Origin: Flavobacterium sp. RSP15 | GTDB lineage: Bacteria > Bacteroidota > Bacteroidia > Flavobacteriales > Flavobacteriaceae | Assembly (NCBI RefSeq): GCF_003968755.1 | Contig: NZ_RYDL01000005.1 | Coordinates: 1-64,000 of the forward strand | Direction: 5' to 3' | Length of the DNA: 64,000 nt | Part shown: positions 17,180 to 25,884 of the stretch, in pieces | Layout of the letters: every line of letters begins with the position of its first letter | Numbering within the stretch: the stretch's first letter is position 1 | Position numbers and translations under genes: made by a program | The notes under the pieces: generated by a model | What the model was told of the DNA's origin: nothing | What the model saw: only the letters and a program-made list of their open reading frames with translations | Database searches by the model: none

Positions 17180-18133
17180 ATGAAAAAATATACAAATACA
17201 GGAAGTAAAGATACACGTTCGGGTTTTGGAGCGGGAATGACTGAATTAGGTCAAAAAAACGAGAATGTTGTGGCACTTTGTGCAGATTTAATTGGTTCCC
17301 TTAAATTTGATGATTTCAAGAAAAATCACCCGGAACGTTTTTTCCAAATTGGAATTGCAGAAGCCAACATGATTGGAATTGCTGCCGGTTTAACTATTGG
17401 AGGAAAAATTCCTTTCACGGGAACTTTCGCTAACTTTTCTACGGGAAGAGTGTACGACCAAATTCGTCAGTCGGTTGCGTATTCAGAGAAAAATGTGAAA
17501 ATTTGTGCTTCACACGCAGGATTAACTTTAGGAGAAGATGGTGCAACACACCAAATCCTGGAAGATATTGGTTTAATGAAAATGTTACCGGGAATGACGG
17601 TAATCAATACGTGTGATTACAACCAGACAAAAGCGGCTACATTAGCAATTGCGGATCACCACGGCCCTGTTTATTTGCGTTTTGGTCGTCCGGTTGTGCC
17701 TAACTTTATGCCCGCTGACGAACCTTTCGAAATAGGGAAAGCGATTGTTTTAACGGAAGGGACTGATGTAACTATTGTTGCTACGGGACATTTAGTTTGG
17801 GAAGCTCTTATCGCAGCTGAAGCATTAGAAGCACAAGGTATTTCTGCTGAAGTAATCAATATTCACACGATCAAACCATTAGATGAAGAAGCAATTTTGA
17901 AATCATTGGAAAAAACAAAATGTATTGTTACCGCTGAAGAGCATAACATTCTTGGTGGTCTGGGCGAAAGCATTTCTAGAGTTTTAGCTTTGAACAGCCC
18001 ATTACCACAAGAATTCGTGGCAGTGAATGACAGCTTTGGAGAGTCCGGAACACCAGAACAATTAATGGATAAATACAAATTGAACAATCAAGCGATTGTT
18101 GAAGCGGTTCAAAGAGTAATGAAAAGAAAATAA
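17180..18133 (+). CDS. transketolase, C-terminal subunit
   Basis: The product is 317 residues. It has the pyrimidine-binding and C-terminal domains: RSGFGAGMTELGQ, RFFQIGIAEANMIGIAAG with the catalytic Glu of GIAEAN, SHAGLTLGEDGATHQ, and the C-terminal domain from about 190 with VTAEEHNILGGLGE. It completes the transketolase begun in the gene upstream. A strong terminator follows. Confidence 0.93.
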   Translation: MKKYTNTGSKDTRSGFGAGMTELGQKNENVVALCADLIGSLKFDDFKKNHPERFFQIGIAEANMIGIAAGLTIGGKIPFTGTFANFSTGRVYDQIRQSVAYSEKNVKICASHAGLTLGEDGATHQILEDIGLMKMLPGMTVINTCDYNQTKAATLAIADHHGPVYLRFGRPVVPNFMPADEPFEIGKAIVLTEGTDVTIVATGHLVWEALIAAEALEAQGISAEVINIHTIKPLDEEAILKSLEKTKCIVTAEEHNILGGLGESISRVLALNSPLPQEFVAVNDSFGESGTPEQLMDKYKLNNQAIVEAVQRVMKRK

Positions 18134-18161
18134 TAGCTTCCTTTTACTTATACAAAAAAAA

Positions 18162-18194
18162 AAAATCCAGTTCAAATTGAACTGGATTTTTTTT
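18162..18194. terminator. bidirectional terminator
   Basis: AAAAATCCAGTTC...GAACTGGATTTTTTTT has A- and T-runs on both sides. It serves the transketolase operon (+) and the FKBP gene (-). Confidence 0.85.
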
Positions 18195-18206
18195 GATTTG
18201 TATGTT

Positions 18207-19187
18207 TTAATTGCATTTTACTAAATGTCTTTTGATTCTTGCCGGATCAGTAGTATTTCCGTTACAGCTTGGGATAGATTCAAATGGGATTAAAACGCCA
18301 TTAGCATCCGTGATTTCCGTTCTGGTACTCACACTGTCTCCATCATCATCAGTATCTAAAAAGTTTGGAATTCCATCTCCATCCGTATCATCCGGATTTA
18401 TAACTCCTGTCGCTAAAACGCGCATATAACCATCGCCGTCAAGATCTTCTTGAAAATTCATGATTCCATCACCATCTGAATCCAGTCTGTTAATTTCGTA
18501 TAATTTAAAACTAAAAACTAGAGGTGCGTAAGAAGGAATCGATCCACTTCCTGAATTATAATATCCTAATCCAGAAGGCAAAAACATTACTCCTGCTCCA
18601 AAATCTCTGTAAGATACGGTCCCATCTGTATTAGAATCGTAAGTCCCAGTCTTAAATTGCGGAAAAGTTTCGCCCCATCCTACTACTGTAGTAAGCAAAC
18701 TAAAGAATTGTTGTGGGTTTTTCACCACCTCAAACTGAGTAGCAGAAAGTGTCGTAACTTCCGAAACCGTGGTTCGGGATAAATAATCTCCTTTGTAAGA
18801 AGCCAATACCGCATCAGCATTAGTAGGAGATTTGCCCGCTCCCTCTCTAAGCACTAAATAATACAAGGTATACGTTATATCATGAAGTTTGACATCTCTA
18901 CTCAAAAGTTTAGGAAAGGTTGTTTTATCTTTATAAGACCAAATAGAGGGCTGGCTACCTCCTGCAGGAATTTTTGTATAGCTAACGTCCTGGTCGTCCG
19001 GGAAACCGGCGTGATTTACAACTGTGATATAATAGTTTTTTAAATATTCTTCGATATCCGTTAAATCAGTCGCATATTGCACTGCGAAATCTCTAGGCGG
19101 TTGAATTTCAGCAGCCTCATCCTTTGAGCATGAAAATAAAGAGATAGTTGTAATTAATAGAATAAAATAATACTTAAATTTGTTCAT
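18207..19187 (-). CDS. FKBP-type peptidyl-prolyl isomerase lipoprotein
   Basis: The product is 326 residues. It starts at MNKFKYYFILLITTISLFSC, a signal peptide with a lipobox ending at Cys20, so it is a membrane lipoprotein. The middle (about 95-235) has the layout of flavobacterial FKBP-type isomerases (GWGETFPQFKTG, FLPSGLGYYNSGSGSIP, PLVFSFKLYEI). The C-terminus carries Ca-binding-like repeats: DSDGDGIMNFQEDLDGDGY, DDTDGDGIPNFLDTDDDGD. The upstream in-frame ATG at 19220 would spoil the signal peptide. Confidence 0.8.
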   Translation of the reverse strand: MNKFKYYFILLITTISLFSCSKDEAAEIQPPRDFAVQYATDLTDIEEYLKNYYITVVNHAGFPDDQDVSYTKIPAGGSQPSIWSYKDKTTFPKLLSRDVKLHDITYTLYYLVLREGAGKSPTNADAVLASYKGDYLSRTTVSEVTTLSATQFEVVKNPQQFFSLLTTVVGWGETFPQFKTGTYDSNTDGTVSYRDFGAGVMFLPSGLGYYNSGSGSIPSYAPLVFSFKLYEINRLDSDGDGIMNFQEDLDGDGYMRVLATGVINPDDTDGDGIPNFLDTDDDGDSVSTRTEITDANGVLIPFESIPSCNGNTTDPARIKRHLVKCN

Positions 19188-19267
19188 TATAGCTAATTTT
19201 TTTAAGTGCGCAAGATACAATATTGATTGATTTTTGTAAACAATTTAACTCCTATTTTAGAAAATTT

Positions 19268-19660
19268 ATGAGAATAGATAAATATTTATGGTGCGTGCGG
19301 TATTATAAAACCCGAAATATGGTTACTGAAGCCTGCAAAAAGAATCACGTAACTGTTAACGGTCTTGTTGCCAAGCCTTCTAAAGAAGTTTTCGCTACTG
19401 ACAAAATCACGTTTCGGAAAGACCAAATTACCCAAATAATCACCGTGTTGGATATCCCGGAAAATCGTGTCGGAGCAAAACTGGTTGATATTTACAGACG
19501 AAACGATACTCCGGCAGAAGCGTATCAACATTTAGAATTACTAAAACTATCAAAAGAACATTATCGAAAGAATGGCACGGGAAGACCTACCAAAAAAGAT
19601 CGAAGAGATATTGATGAATTTCTCCCCTCCCCGACCCTCCCCGAAGGTGAGGGAGACTAG
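19268..19660 (+). CDS. S4-domain RNA-binding protein (HslR-like)
   Basis: The product is 130 residues, starting at MRIDKYLWCVRYYKTR, the standard beginning of heat-shock Hsp15-like S4 proteins. VTVNGLVAKPSKEV completes the S4 fold. HslR binds stalled 50S subunits; that role is inferred here. The last dozen residues (LPSPTLPEGEGD) are encoded by an intergenic C/G-rich repeat that has run into the 3' end, so the original C-terminus was probably different. The preceding FKBP gene is divergent. Confidence 0.85.
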   Translation: MRIDKYLWCVRYYKTRNMVTEACKKNHVTVNGLVAKPSKEVFATDKITFRKDQITQIITVLDIPENRVGAKLVDIYRRNDTPAEAYQHLELLKLSKEHYRKNGTGRPTKKDRRDIDEFLPSPTLPEGEGD

Positions 19661-19824
19661 CCTTAGTAAATTAAGTACAATCCCGAATGAACTTTATCAA
19701 ACGCAATTCTCACCCCAGAGTTTTGAATGTAAGATAAGTGACAAATAAAAATTAAGTAAAACATCGAATAACCTTTGCCAGTCCTAGCTCCCTTCCCTTC
19801 GGGGAGGGTTGGGGAGGGGAATAT
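19620..19824. repeat. inverted-repeat element with C/G-rich arms
   Basis: The left arm (CTCCCCTCCCCGACCC, about 19620-19662) and right arm (GGGTTGGGGAGGGG, about 19785-19824) are near-perfect reverse complements around about 120 bp of AT-rich DNA. The left arm carries the stop codon of the S4-domain gene. No transposase is present; the size and ends suggest a MITE-like dispersed element. Confidence 0.6.
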
Positions 19825-19838
19825 AAAAATTTTAAATA

Positions 19839-20339
19839 ATGAGCAAAAATATCATCTTAACAAATCAGGAAATTGATCACAAAATAAAAAGAATTGCCTA
19901 CCAAATATATGAAACTTTCGTAGATGAAGAGGAAATAGTCATTGCAGGAATCGCCAGTAATGGTTTCATTTTCGCAAAAAAAATAGCCGCCGTCCTGGAA
20001 ACTATTTCCCCTCTTAAAGTTGCACTATGCGAAGTGCAGATCAACAAACAAAACCCTCAATTACCCATTCATACTTCGTTATCAAAAGAACAGTATACCA
20101 ATAAAGGTTTAGTTCTGGTAGATGATGTATTAAACTCCGGAACGACACTTATCTATGCCGTACGACACTTTATAGATGTTCCTTTGAAAAAATTCAAAAC
20201 CGCAGTGCTTGTGGATAGAAATCACAAAAAGTATCCTGTAAAAGCAGATTTTAAAGGAATCTCGCTTTCTACTTCGTTATTAGAGCACGTACAAGTTGTT
20301 TTTGATGAAAACGATACTAATTATGCGTATTTAAGCTAA
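19839..20339 (+). CDS. phosphoribosyltransferase (PyrR-like)
   Basis: The product is 166 residues. The PRPP-binding loop is LVLVDDVLNSGTTLIYA (about 87-103), with IVIAGIASNGFIFA near the N-terminus as the pyrophosphate loop. This is the type I PRTase fold, closest in layout to PyrR/uracil or hypoxanthine PRTases. The substrate base is not clear. It follows the S4-domain gene across the repeat element and converges with aroK, overlapping its stop by 9 bp. Confidence 0.8.
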   Translation: MSKNIILTNQEIDHKIKRIAYQIYETFVDEEEIVIAGIASNGFIFAKKIAAVLETISPLKVALCEVQINKQNPQLPIHTSLSKEQYTNKGLVLVDDVLNSGTTLIYAVRHFIDVPLKKFKTAVLVDRNHKKYPVKADFKGISLSTSLLEHVQVVFDENDTNYAYLS

Positions 20340-20849
20340 AAGAGCCACAATATCCTGCGCAGTCTGATCGATTGTTTTACCATCAACCACAACTTTATAT
20401 TGCGCTTGGTTGTAATAAAAGCTCCTGTCAAAAAGGTGTTTTGCTATGAACTCTTTCATATCTTCAGGACTTTTATCCGCAATCAGTGGACGCTTACTTA
20501 CATTAAAAGCCAATCTGTTCAATAACGTTTCAATAGAAGCCTTTAGATAAATAGAAACAACATTATCTCCTTTTAGCAACTCATGATTATTGGCATAACA
20601 AGGAGTTCCTCCACCTAAACCTATTATACATGATTCGGGAGCGTTTAATAATTCGATAAAAACTTCGTGTTCTACCTTTCTAAAATAAATTTCTCCATGC
20701 TTTTCAAAAATGGCATTTATGGACAAATTCATCTTCTCTACTATCTTTTCATCCAAATCTACAAAAGGAATTTGGATAATTTTGGACAACTTATTTGCAA
20801 TTGTAGACTTACCACACCCCATATAACCTAATAAAATTATTTTTTTCAT
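20331..20849 (-). CDS. aroK: shikimate kinase
   Basis: The product is 172 residues. It phosphorylates shikimate at the 3-OH in aromatic amino acid synthesis. It has Walker A GYMGCGKSTIANKL (7-20), the shikimate-binding DLDEKIVEKM (D33) and YFRKVEHEVF (R58), IGLGGGTPCYANN, and the lid region with KRPLIADKSPE. The length is typical. The gene converges with the phosphoribosyltransferase gene and stands upstream of nothing else on its strand. Confidence 0.93.
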   Translation of the reverse strand: MKKIILLGYMGCGKSTIANKLSKIIQIPFVDLDEKIVEKMNLSINAIFEKHGEIYFRKVEHEVFIELLNAPESCIIGLGGGTPCYANNHELLKGDNVVSIYLKASIETLLNRLAFNVSKRPLIADKSPEDMKEFIAKHLFDRSFYYNQAQYKVVVDGKTIDQTAQDIVALLA

Positions 20850-20920
20850 CTGAATAAAACCTTACAAATTAAGGTGTTGAGTAATTTTGTTTAAAAAAGA
20901 CAAATTTATAATAAAATTGC

Positions 20921-20952
20921 TTGGAAAACTCCAAAATAAGTCCTTATATTTG
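20921..20952 (+). promoter_or_regulatory. promoter of the tRNA genes
   Basis: TTG (20921-20923), 21 bp, TATATTTG (20945-20952), followed by CACCCGCA. The same start-site sequence follows the two rRNA-type promoters at the left edge of the window. Confidence 0.7.
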
Positions 20953-20976
20953 CACCCGCATTCAAGGAAAGAAAAT

Positions 20977-21049
20977 GACTCGATAGCTCAGTTGGTAGAG
21001 CACATCACTTTTAATGATGGGGTCCTGGGTTCGAGCCCCAGTCGGGTCA
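20977..21049 (+). tRNA. tRNA-Lys(TTT), copy 1
   Basis: It is 73 nt long, with a 7-bp acceptor GACTCGA/TCGGGTC (one G-U), D-arm AGCTCAGTTGGTAGAGC, anticodon loop CTTTTAA giving TTT, T-arm CTGGGTTCGAGCCCCAG and discriminator A. CCA is not encoded. Confidence 0.97.
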
Positions 21050-21087
21050 CAATTTTAGTGATCAACACATACTTTCCTTGAAGCATT

Positions 21088-21160
21088 GACTCGATAGCTC
21101 AGTTGGTAGAGCACATCACTTTTAATGATGGGGTCCTGGGTTCGAGCCCCAGTCGGGTCA
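21088..21160 (+). tRNA. tRNA-Lys(TTT), copy 2
   Basis: This is identical over its 73 nt to the copy 38 bp upstream, a tandem duplication in one transcription unit. Confidence 0.97.
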
Positions 21161-21164
21161 CAAA

Positions 21165-21198
21165 AGGTCGAGTAATTTATTACTGGACCTTTTTTTTT
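21165..21198 (+). terminator. terminator after the tRNA-Lys pair
   Basis: AAAGGTCGAGTAAT pairs with ATTACTGGACCTTT and is followed by a T-run. It lies just 5' of tRNA-Leu, so it may attenuate and not end the unit. Confidence 0.65.
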
Positions 21199-21202
21199 AT
21201 AA

Positions 21203-21285
21203 GGCCACGTGGAGAAACGGTAGACTTGCCAGCTTGAGGGGCTGGTGCTCGCAAGGGCGTGTGGGTTCAAATCCCACCGTGGTCA
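21203..21285 (+). tRNA. tRNA-Leu(GAG)
   Basis: It is 83 nt long, with acceptor GGCCACG/CGTGGTC (one G-U), anticodon stem CCAGC/GCTGG with loop TTGAGGG (anticodon GAG), a long variable arm (TGCTCGCAAGGGCGT) as in class II tRNAs, T-arm GTGGGTTCAAATCCCAC and discriminator A. Confidence 0.95.
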
Positions 21286-21291
21286 CAATAA

Positions 21292-21330
21292 AAAAGCCTG
21301 CAAAATTAGTGCTTTGCAGGCTTTTTTTGT
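21292..21330 (+). terminator. terminator after tRNA-Leu
   Basis: AAAAAGCCTGCAAA...TTTGCAGGCTTTTTTT is a perfect stem with a T-run. Confidence 0.9.
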
Positions 21331-21688
21331 TCAACAAAATCGTCGATAGTTTTAATTGATTAAGAACGTCATGTGCTTGCTGAGTTTACGATCCAAATTA
21401 TTTATTGCATTAAATAAATTATCAAAAACTAGTGAGTCTTATCATATTGGAGACAAAGACAAAAGTACTTAGCTTAAGTCACAATTTTCCTTAACTTGCT
21501 GCTCTAATTTCGTTAGCATATCCATTCACAATACCAACTTTTGGTGATTTTTTATTGGTTTCATTTTGTAAAATAAATTACATTTAAATGCGTTAATTTA
21601 ATATCTAAATAAAAAAACAGTACATTTATTACGCAATTTTATTCTTTAATCGAGTTCTAGAAGTCCCAATACCCTGCAATCTATTTTT
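21331..21688. other. intergenic, no gene seen
   Basis: It is AT-rich, without an open frame of protein-like composition. The 3' end should hold the promoter of the TPR gene, but I see no convincing -7 box. Confidence 0.4.
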
Positions 21689-22195
21689 ATGAAAAAATTA
21701 ATTTTTCTTGCATTATTATTAAGTTCCTTAACTGGCTGGAGTCAGAGTCCAATTGCCTACGAGTTTTTTGACCAAGCTTTAAAAAAAGCAGAAACAGGCA
21801 ATCTAAAAGGCGCTATTGCTGATTATACTAAAGCCATACGAGCTGATCCATTGTTTGCTGAAGCCTACTTAAACAGAGCACTTTTGAAACAAAAATCAGG
21901 CGATATAAAAGGGGCGTTAGATGATGTCAATAAAACCATCATTATTGAACCTAAAAAAGGAGATGCTTATACAACTAGGGCTGACATCAATTACAAGGCT
22001 AAAAATTATACGGGAGCCATTGAAGATTGTACGATATCTATCACGTTAAATCCTAAAGACTACATTGCCTATAATCTTAGAGGGTTATCTAATATTCACA
22101 TTCAAAATAAAAAAAATGCGTGCGCTGATTTCACCAAAGCCATTAAATTAGGAAGCCAAAGTGCCGTTAAAAACAAAAAAATGTTTTGCAAATAA
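21689..22195 (+). CDS. secreted TPR-repeat protein
   Basis: The product is 168 residues. A signal peptide (MKKLIFLALLLSSLTGWSQ) is followed by three or four tetratricopeptide repeats (AIADYTKAIRADPLFAEAY, ALDDVNKTIIIEPKKGDAY, AIEDCTISITLNPKDYIAY), a scaffold for protein contacts in the periplasm. The short C-terminus has two Cys. No partner is indicated by the neighbours. A terminator follows at once. Confidence 0.85.
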   Translation: MKKLIFLALLLSSLTGWSQSPIAYEFFDQALKKAETGNLKGAIADYTKAIRADPLFAEAYLNRALLKQKSGDIKGALDDVNKTIIIEPKKGDAYTTRADINYKAKNYTGAIEDCTISITLNPKDYIAYNLRGLSNIHIQNKKNACADFTKAIKLGSQSAVKNKKMFCK

Positions 22196-22212
22196 TATTC
22201 TTGAAATAGGCA

Positions 22213-22253
22213 TAAAAAAAGCGTCTCGATTACAACACCAAGACGCTTTTTTT
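22213..22253 (+). terminator. terminator after the TPR gene
   Basis: AAAAAAAGCGTCT...AGACGCTTTTTTT lies 18 bp after the stop codon. Confidence 0.85.
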
Positions 22254-22366
22254 ATAAATATAATTCCGTTTATTTCATGAACAGCTGTAGCGGCTACAAT
22301 TGTTCTAACTCAATGTTCGATTATTGCAATACGATCATCATAATCATTACGCTGGTTGGGTTCCTC

Positions 22367-22933
22367 TTATTTTCTGCCTTTAGTTGCTTTTTTTAAGTCA
22401 TCACCTCCTGGAATTCGCATCTTATCGGTAAGAACTGAAATTTCATTCAAATCAAAATTTCCTGTCAATGACATCAGCACTGTATCCTCATTTTTAGCTC
22501 CTTCAATAAACATCAGCAATTCTCTAATTTGAGAATCTGAAGTTCCTGATTTTACCATAATTTTTATATTCCTTCCGTTTTCATTCACGCGCATCAACTC
22601 TTCTAATCCCGCTGTTTTGATGTACTTCTCTGCAGCAGCTTTCATTTCTCCCTCTGCTCTGGTACTTTTTGTAGTAAAAACTTTTAGGTTGTCCAATTTT
22701 TTTATCAAACTCAGGTACTGTTGCGTTTCTATATCAGAAGCATCTACTTTGACCTTACTCATCAAGTCGAACATTTTTTTATTGACTATAATGGCCGTAA
22801 CATCATCTTGTCCGTCAAATTTGTCAAAGACTGCTTGCGCAAAAAATGGACTCGAAATAACTAGAAACACTAAAGTGATCAGACACTTTTTGCTAAAACT
22901 CCTGTTGATACTTTTTCGAATGGTTGCTTTCAT
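22367..22933 (-). CDS. DUF4252 exported protein
   Basis: The product is 188 residues. An export signal (SKKCLITLVFLVISSPFFAQ) precedes a DUF4252 body with FDKFDGQDDVTAIIVNKKMFDLM near the start and GNFDLNEISVLTDKM near the end. The family is restricted largely to Bacteroidota, is often found beside ECF sigma/anti-sigma genes, and has no known activity. Here the anti-sigma-like gene lies upstream on the same strand. The lysine-rich C-terminus ends KKATKGRK. Confidence 0.8.
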   Translation of the reverse strand: MKATIRKSINRSFSKKCLITLVFLVISSPFFAQAVFDKFDGQDDVTAIIVNKKMFDLMSKVKVDASDIETQQYLSLIKKLDNLKVFTTKSTRAEGEMKAAAEKYIKTAGLEELMRVNENGRNIKIMVKSGTSDSQIRELLMFIEGAKNEDTVLMSLTGNFDLNEISVLTDKMRIPGGDDLKKATKGRK

Positions 22934-23020
22934 TTTATTTAATTATTTTATTGTTAGTATTCTTAGTTTGATTTTCAGGATCTTTCCCACTCTTTTTTAG
23001 TGCTGACAAAAACCCTGTTT

Positions 23021-23473
23021 TCAACGGTTTTGATATTTCTCAATGTATTGTACACTTTTTATGCCAATATTCACATTCTTGGATAATAATGACAATGCTT
23101 TTTGAGTGGCCCTAAAAGCGGCTTCAGGATCTTCATAGGTTCCTAAATTTGTATTTTCTTTTGTAGCATCCAAATCAAAAAGGACATACGTTGCTATTCC
23201 CATCAAAACAACAACTGAAGCTGCAATAGAGACCCAGCCTAAATTCCCTTTTTTATTCTTGTTTTTAGCCATAACAACTTCAAATACTGGAGTTTTATTC
23301 ATATTCTGCTGCTCTTTTGCAACAGCAAAACAGTCAAATAATGAAGCATACTGTTGTAAATGCGAAGCAACATCCTGAGACGAAAAATAATCCCGTAACT
23401 CTTTTTCTTGGGCTAAAGTGGCCGCTCCCTGAAAGTATTTTTCTAATAAACCCTCGACTTTATCTGATTCCAT
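23021..23473 (-). CDS. anti-sigma-factor-like membrane protein
   Basis: The product is 150 residues. The N-terminal cytoplasmic part (VEGLLEKYFQGAATLAQEKELRDYF) matches the zinc-finger-less start of Bacteroidota anti-sigma proteins. A single membrane segment (WVSIAASVVVLMGIATYVLF, about 82-101) and a short periplasmic tail follow. In related genomes an ECF sigma gene usually precedes such a protein and DUF4252 genes follow. Here no sigma gene lies within the 200 bp upstream, where the S41 protease gene begins divergently. The role is inferred from shape and neighbourhood. Confidence 0.6.
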   Translation of the reverse strand: MESDKVEGLLEKYFQGAATLAQEKELRDYFSSQDVASHLQQYASLFDCFAVAKEQQNMNKTPVFEVVMAKNKNKKGNLGWVSIAASVVVLMGIATYVLFDLDATKENTNLGTYEDPEAAFRATQKALSLLSKNVNIGIKSVQYIEKYQNR

Positions 23474-23674
23474 AATTGTGTATTTGTATCATAAATTCTT
23501 AAATCATTTTTCGTGCCCAGGAAAGTGACAACAGGATTCCGGACTCTTTCAAATCTATTAAAAAATCAAACGAGTTATACTCTTAAGATGAATCCTATTT
23601 ATTTTTGCAACAAAAAAACACAAAATAAAACTAAAGTTAGTATTTTTACGTTAATAAAGTATTAAAACATAATT

Positions 23675-25126
23675 ATGAGAACAGCATTCAAATTTACGCT
23701 TTTATTTTTCATAGCTACTTTCACTTTACAAAGCTGTCAGGACAATGATGACGTGGCACCACCTGCAAGTCTAGAGATTCAGGATTTCATTTGGAAAGGA
23801 ATGAATCTGTACTATTTGTGGCAAGCTGATGTTCCAAATTTAGACGATGACCGATTCGCAGATCAAACTGCATTAAACTCTTTTTTAAAAGACTATCCCG
23901 TGCCTGAGGATTTGTTTAATGCATTGCGGGTAAATCCCTCTACGGATAGATTTAGTTGGATTGTAAGCGATTATTTAGAACTCGAAGGAACGCTTCAGGG
24001 TACCACTAAAAACAATGGTATCGATTTTGGTTTAAGTTTTAAACCAGGCAGTACAACTGAAATATTTGGTTATGTTCGTTATATTATTGCAAACTCAGAC
24101 GCCTCCAGTAAAGCTATAAAACGTGGTGATTTTTTTACTGCTGTAAATGGTACACAGCTGACTTTAAGCAATTATGAATCGTTACTTTTTGGTTCAAACG
24201 AAAATTACACACTAAATCTTGCTGATTATAACGGAACTACAATTGTCAACAACGGTAAATCAGTGGCATTGACAAAAACAGTCCTATCCGAAAATCCAAT
24301 TTTAATCAATAAAGTAATCACCTCCGGCTCTCACAAAATAGGCTATTTGATGTACAATGGCTTTTATGCTAATTTTGACACTCAATTAAACGACGCTTTT
24401 GCATCTCTAAAATCACAAGGAGTTACTGATTTGGTTTTAGATTTAAGATATAACGGAGGAGGTTCTGTGCAAACGGCTACACGATTAGCAAGTATGATTA
24501 CCGGGCAATTTAAAGGAAAAGTCTTTGCAAAACAACAATGGAATGCAAAAATTAATGCTTATTTCGAGGCTGAAAATCCCGAAGCATTATTCAATTATTT
24601 TACCGATAAAATAGGAAGCACAGCCATCAATAGTTTAGGATTGACTAAAATTTATATTTTAACTACGAAAAGCTCTGCATCAGCAAGCGAGTTAGTAATC
24701 AACGGGCTAGAACCTCACATTCAAGTTATACAAATTGGAGATGTTACGGTAGGAAAAAACGTAGGATCCGTAACGCTTTATGACTCCCCGACTTTTGGAG
24801 CTGAAAGCAGGAATCCCAATCACAGATATGCCATGCAGCCAATCGTGTTAAAAATTGTCAATTCAGTTGGTTTTGGGGATTACTTCAATGGGTTACAACC
24901 TGATTTTCTTCAAAAAGAAACATTGAGCACTCTGGGAGTTCTTGGCGATTCTGCGGAACCTTTATTACGAACAGCCATTGGGAAAATTACTGGAACTTCC
25001 CGCACGTTGCGACCAAGTCCCGGACAAGATTTTGAGTTTTTCACGGATGCCAAATCAATAAAAGGAATCCAAAACCAAATGTACATTGAGAAAGCACCAG
25101 AAGGTCTTTTGAGAGCTTTAGAATAA
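23675..25126 (+). CDS. S41-family peptidase lipoprotein
   Basis: The product is 483 residues. It has a lipoprotein signal ending in LQSC (Cys20). After an N-terminal helical region and a PDZ-like segment (about 110-175) comes the tail-specific protease core: DLVLDLRYNGGGSVQTA (about 250-266) and TKSSASASELVINGL with the catalytic Ser in SASE, and GKNVGSVTLYD. These C-terminal-processing proteases act in the envelope; the targets are not known. It diverges from the anti-sigma-like/DUF4252 pair, the arrangement seen in other flavobacteria. Confidence 0.88.
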   Translation: MRTAFKFTLLFFIATFTLQSCQDNDDVAPPASLEIQDFIWKGMNLYYLWQADVPNLDDDRFADQTALNSFLKDYPVPEDLFNALRVNPSTDRFSWIVSDYLELEGTLQGTTKNNGIDFGLSFKPGSTTEIFGYVRYIIANSDASSKAIKRGDFFTAVNGTQLTLSNYESLLFGSNENYTLNLADYNGTTIVNNGKSVALTKTVLSENPILINKVITSGSHKIGYLMYNGFYANFDTQLNDAFASLKSQGVTDLVLDLRYNGGGSVQTATRLASMITGQFKGKVFAKQQWNAKINAYFEAENPEALFNYFTDKIGSTAINSLGLTKIYILTTKSSASASELVINGLEPHIQVIQIGDVTVGKNVGSVTLYDSPTFGAESRNPNHRYAMQPIVLKIVNSVGFGDYFNGLQPDFLQKETLSTLGVLGDSAEPLLRTAIGKITGTSRTLRPSPGQDFEFFTDAKSIKGIQNQMYIEKAPEGLLRALE

Positions 25127-25192
25127 AATAAAGTTACACAATAATTCTTGTTTTTGTTAGCTACAATTGAATAACAAATTAAACAAAACCAC

Positions 25193-25813
25193 ATGAAAAA
25201 AGCAATTCCGTTATTTCTAACTCTTGCCACCGTCGTCTCTTTTGCATTTATAATTCCGAATACTGTCCCATCCAAACAAATAAATGTTGTTATTGATGCC
25301 GGACATGGTGGATCTGATTTTGGAGCAACTTCCAGTAGTGCTACTGAAAAACAAATTGTAGCGCAAATCACAAACAAAATCAAATTTTTGAATAATAATG
25401 AGAAAGTGACCATACACCTTACAAGAATTGGAGACCAATTTCTTTCTTTGAGTGACCGTTCTGCGCTGATCAACAAAATCAAACCTGATTTAGTTTTGTC
25501 ACTTCATGTCAATCAAAATATAAATCTATCAAAATCAGGAATGGAATTTTATATTGCCACAGAATCAATTGCGCATGAAAGGTCAAATGAAATTGCGGTG
25601 GAACTTCGCAACAAATTTATCAGCAATACTACTATAAAATCATCAGAAATAAAGAAAGCTCCATTCTACATTTTAAAAAAATCAGAAGTGCCGGCTGTAC
25701 TCGTTGAATTGGGTTATATGTCAAACCTTGGTGACAGAGACTATTTAACCAATGATGTGGAACAAAATAAAATTGCAGCAACTATCGTAGCATTCATTTC
25801 AGAATTGAAATAA
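25193..25813 (+). CDS. N-acetylmuramoyl-L-alanine amidase (Amidase_3)
   Basis: The product is 206 residues. It has an export signal, then VVIDAGHGGSDFGA (zinc His), ATEKQIVAQI (zinc Glu), LVLSLHVNQN (zinc His) and the catalytic Glu in VLVELGYMSN. It cleaves the amide bond between muramic acid and the stem peptide in cell-wall remodelling. The domain is nearly the whole protein, with no LysM or SPOR domain, so it is a minimal secreted form. It lies 66 bp after the S41 protease gene. Confidence 0.9.
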   Translation: MKKAIPLFLTLATVVSFAFIIPNTVPSKQINVVIDAGHGGSDFGATSSSATEKQIVAQITNKIKFLNNNEKVTIHLTRIGDQFLSLSDRSALINKIKPDLVLSLHVNQNINLSKSGMEFYIATESIAHERSNEIAVELRNKFISNTTIKSSEIKKAPFYILKKSEVPAVLVELGYMSNLGDRDYLTNDVEQNKIAATIVAFISELK

Positions 25814-25829
25814 GAATATTTTATAAACT

Positions 25830-25866
25830 AAAAAGAGGCTTTCATCACTGAAAGCCTCTTTTTTTA
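25830..25866. terminator. bidirectional terminator
   Basis: AAAAAGAGGCTTTCA...TGAAAGCCTCTTTTTTT lies between the amidase gene (+) and btuB (-), with A- and T-runs on either side. Confidence 0.85.
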
Positions 25867-25884
25867 TTGAATAATGCAATGGTA

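Noticed and set aside
20885..20920. TTTTGTTTA before the tRNA genes, like a left half of the shared operator
   Set aside because: The sequence 18 bp away is TAAAATTGC, a poor right half, and the place does not fit the regulon.
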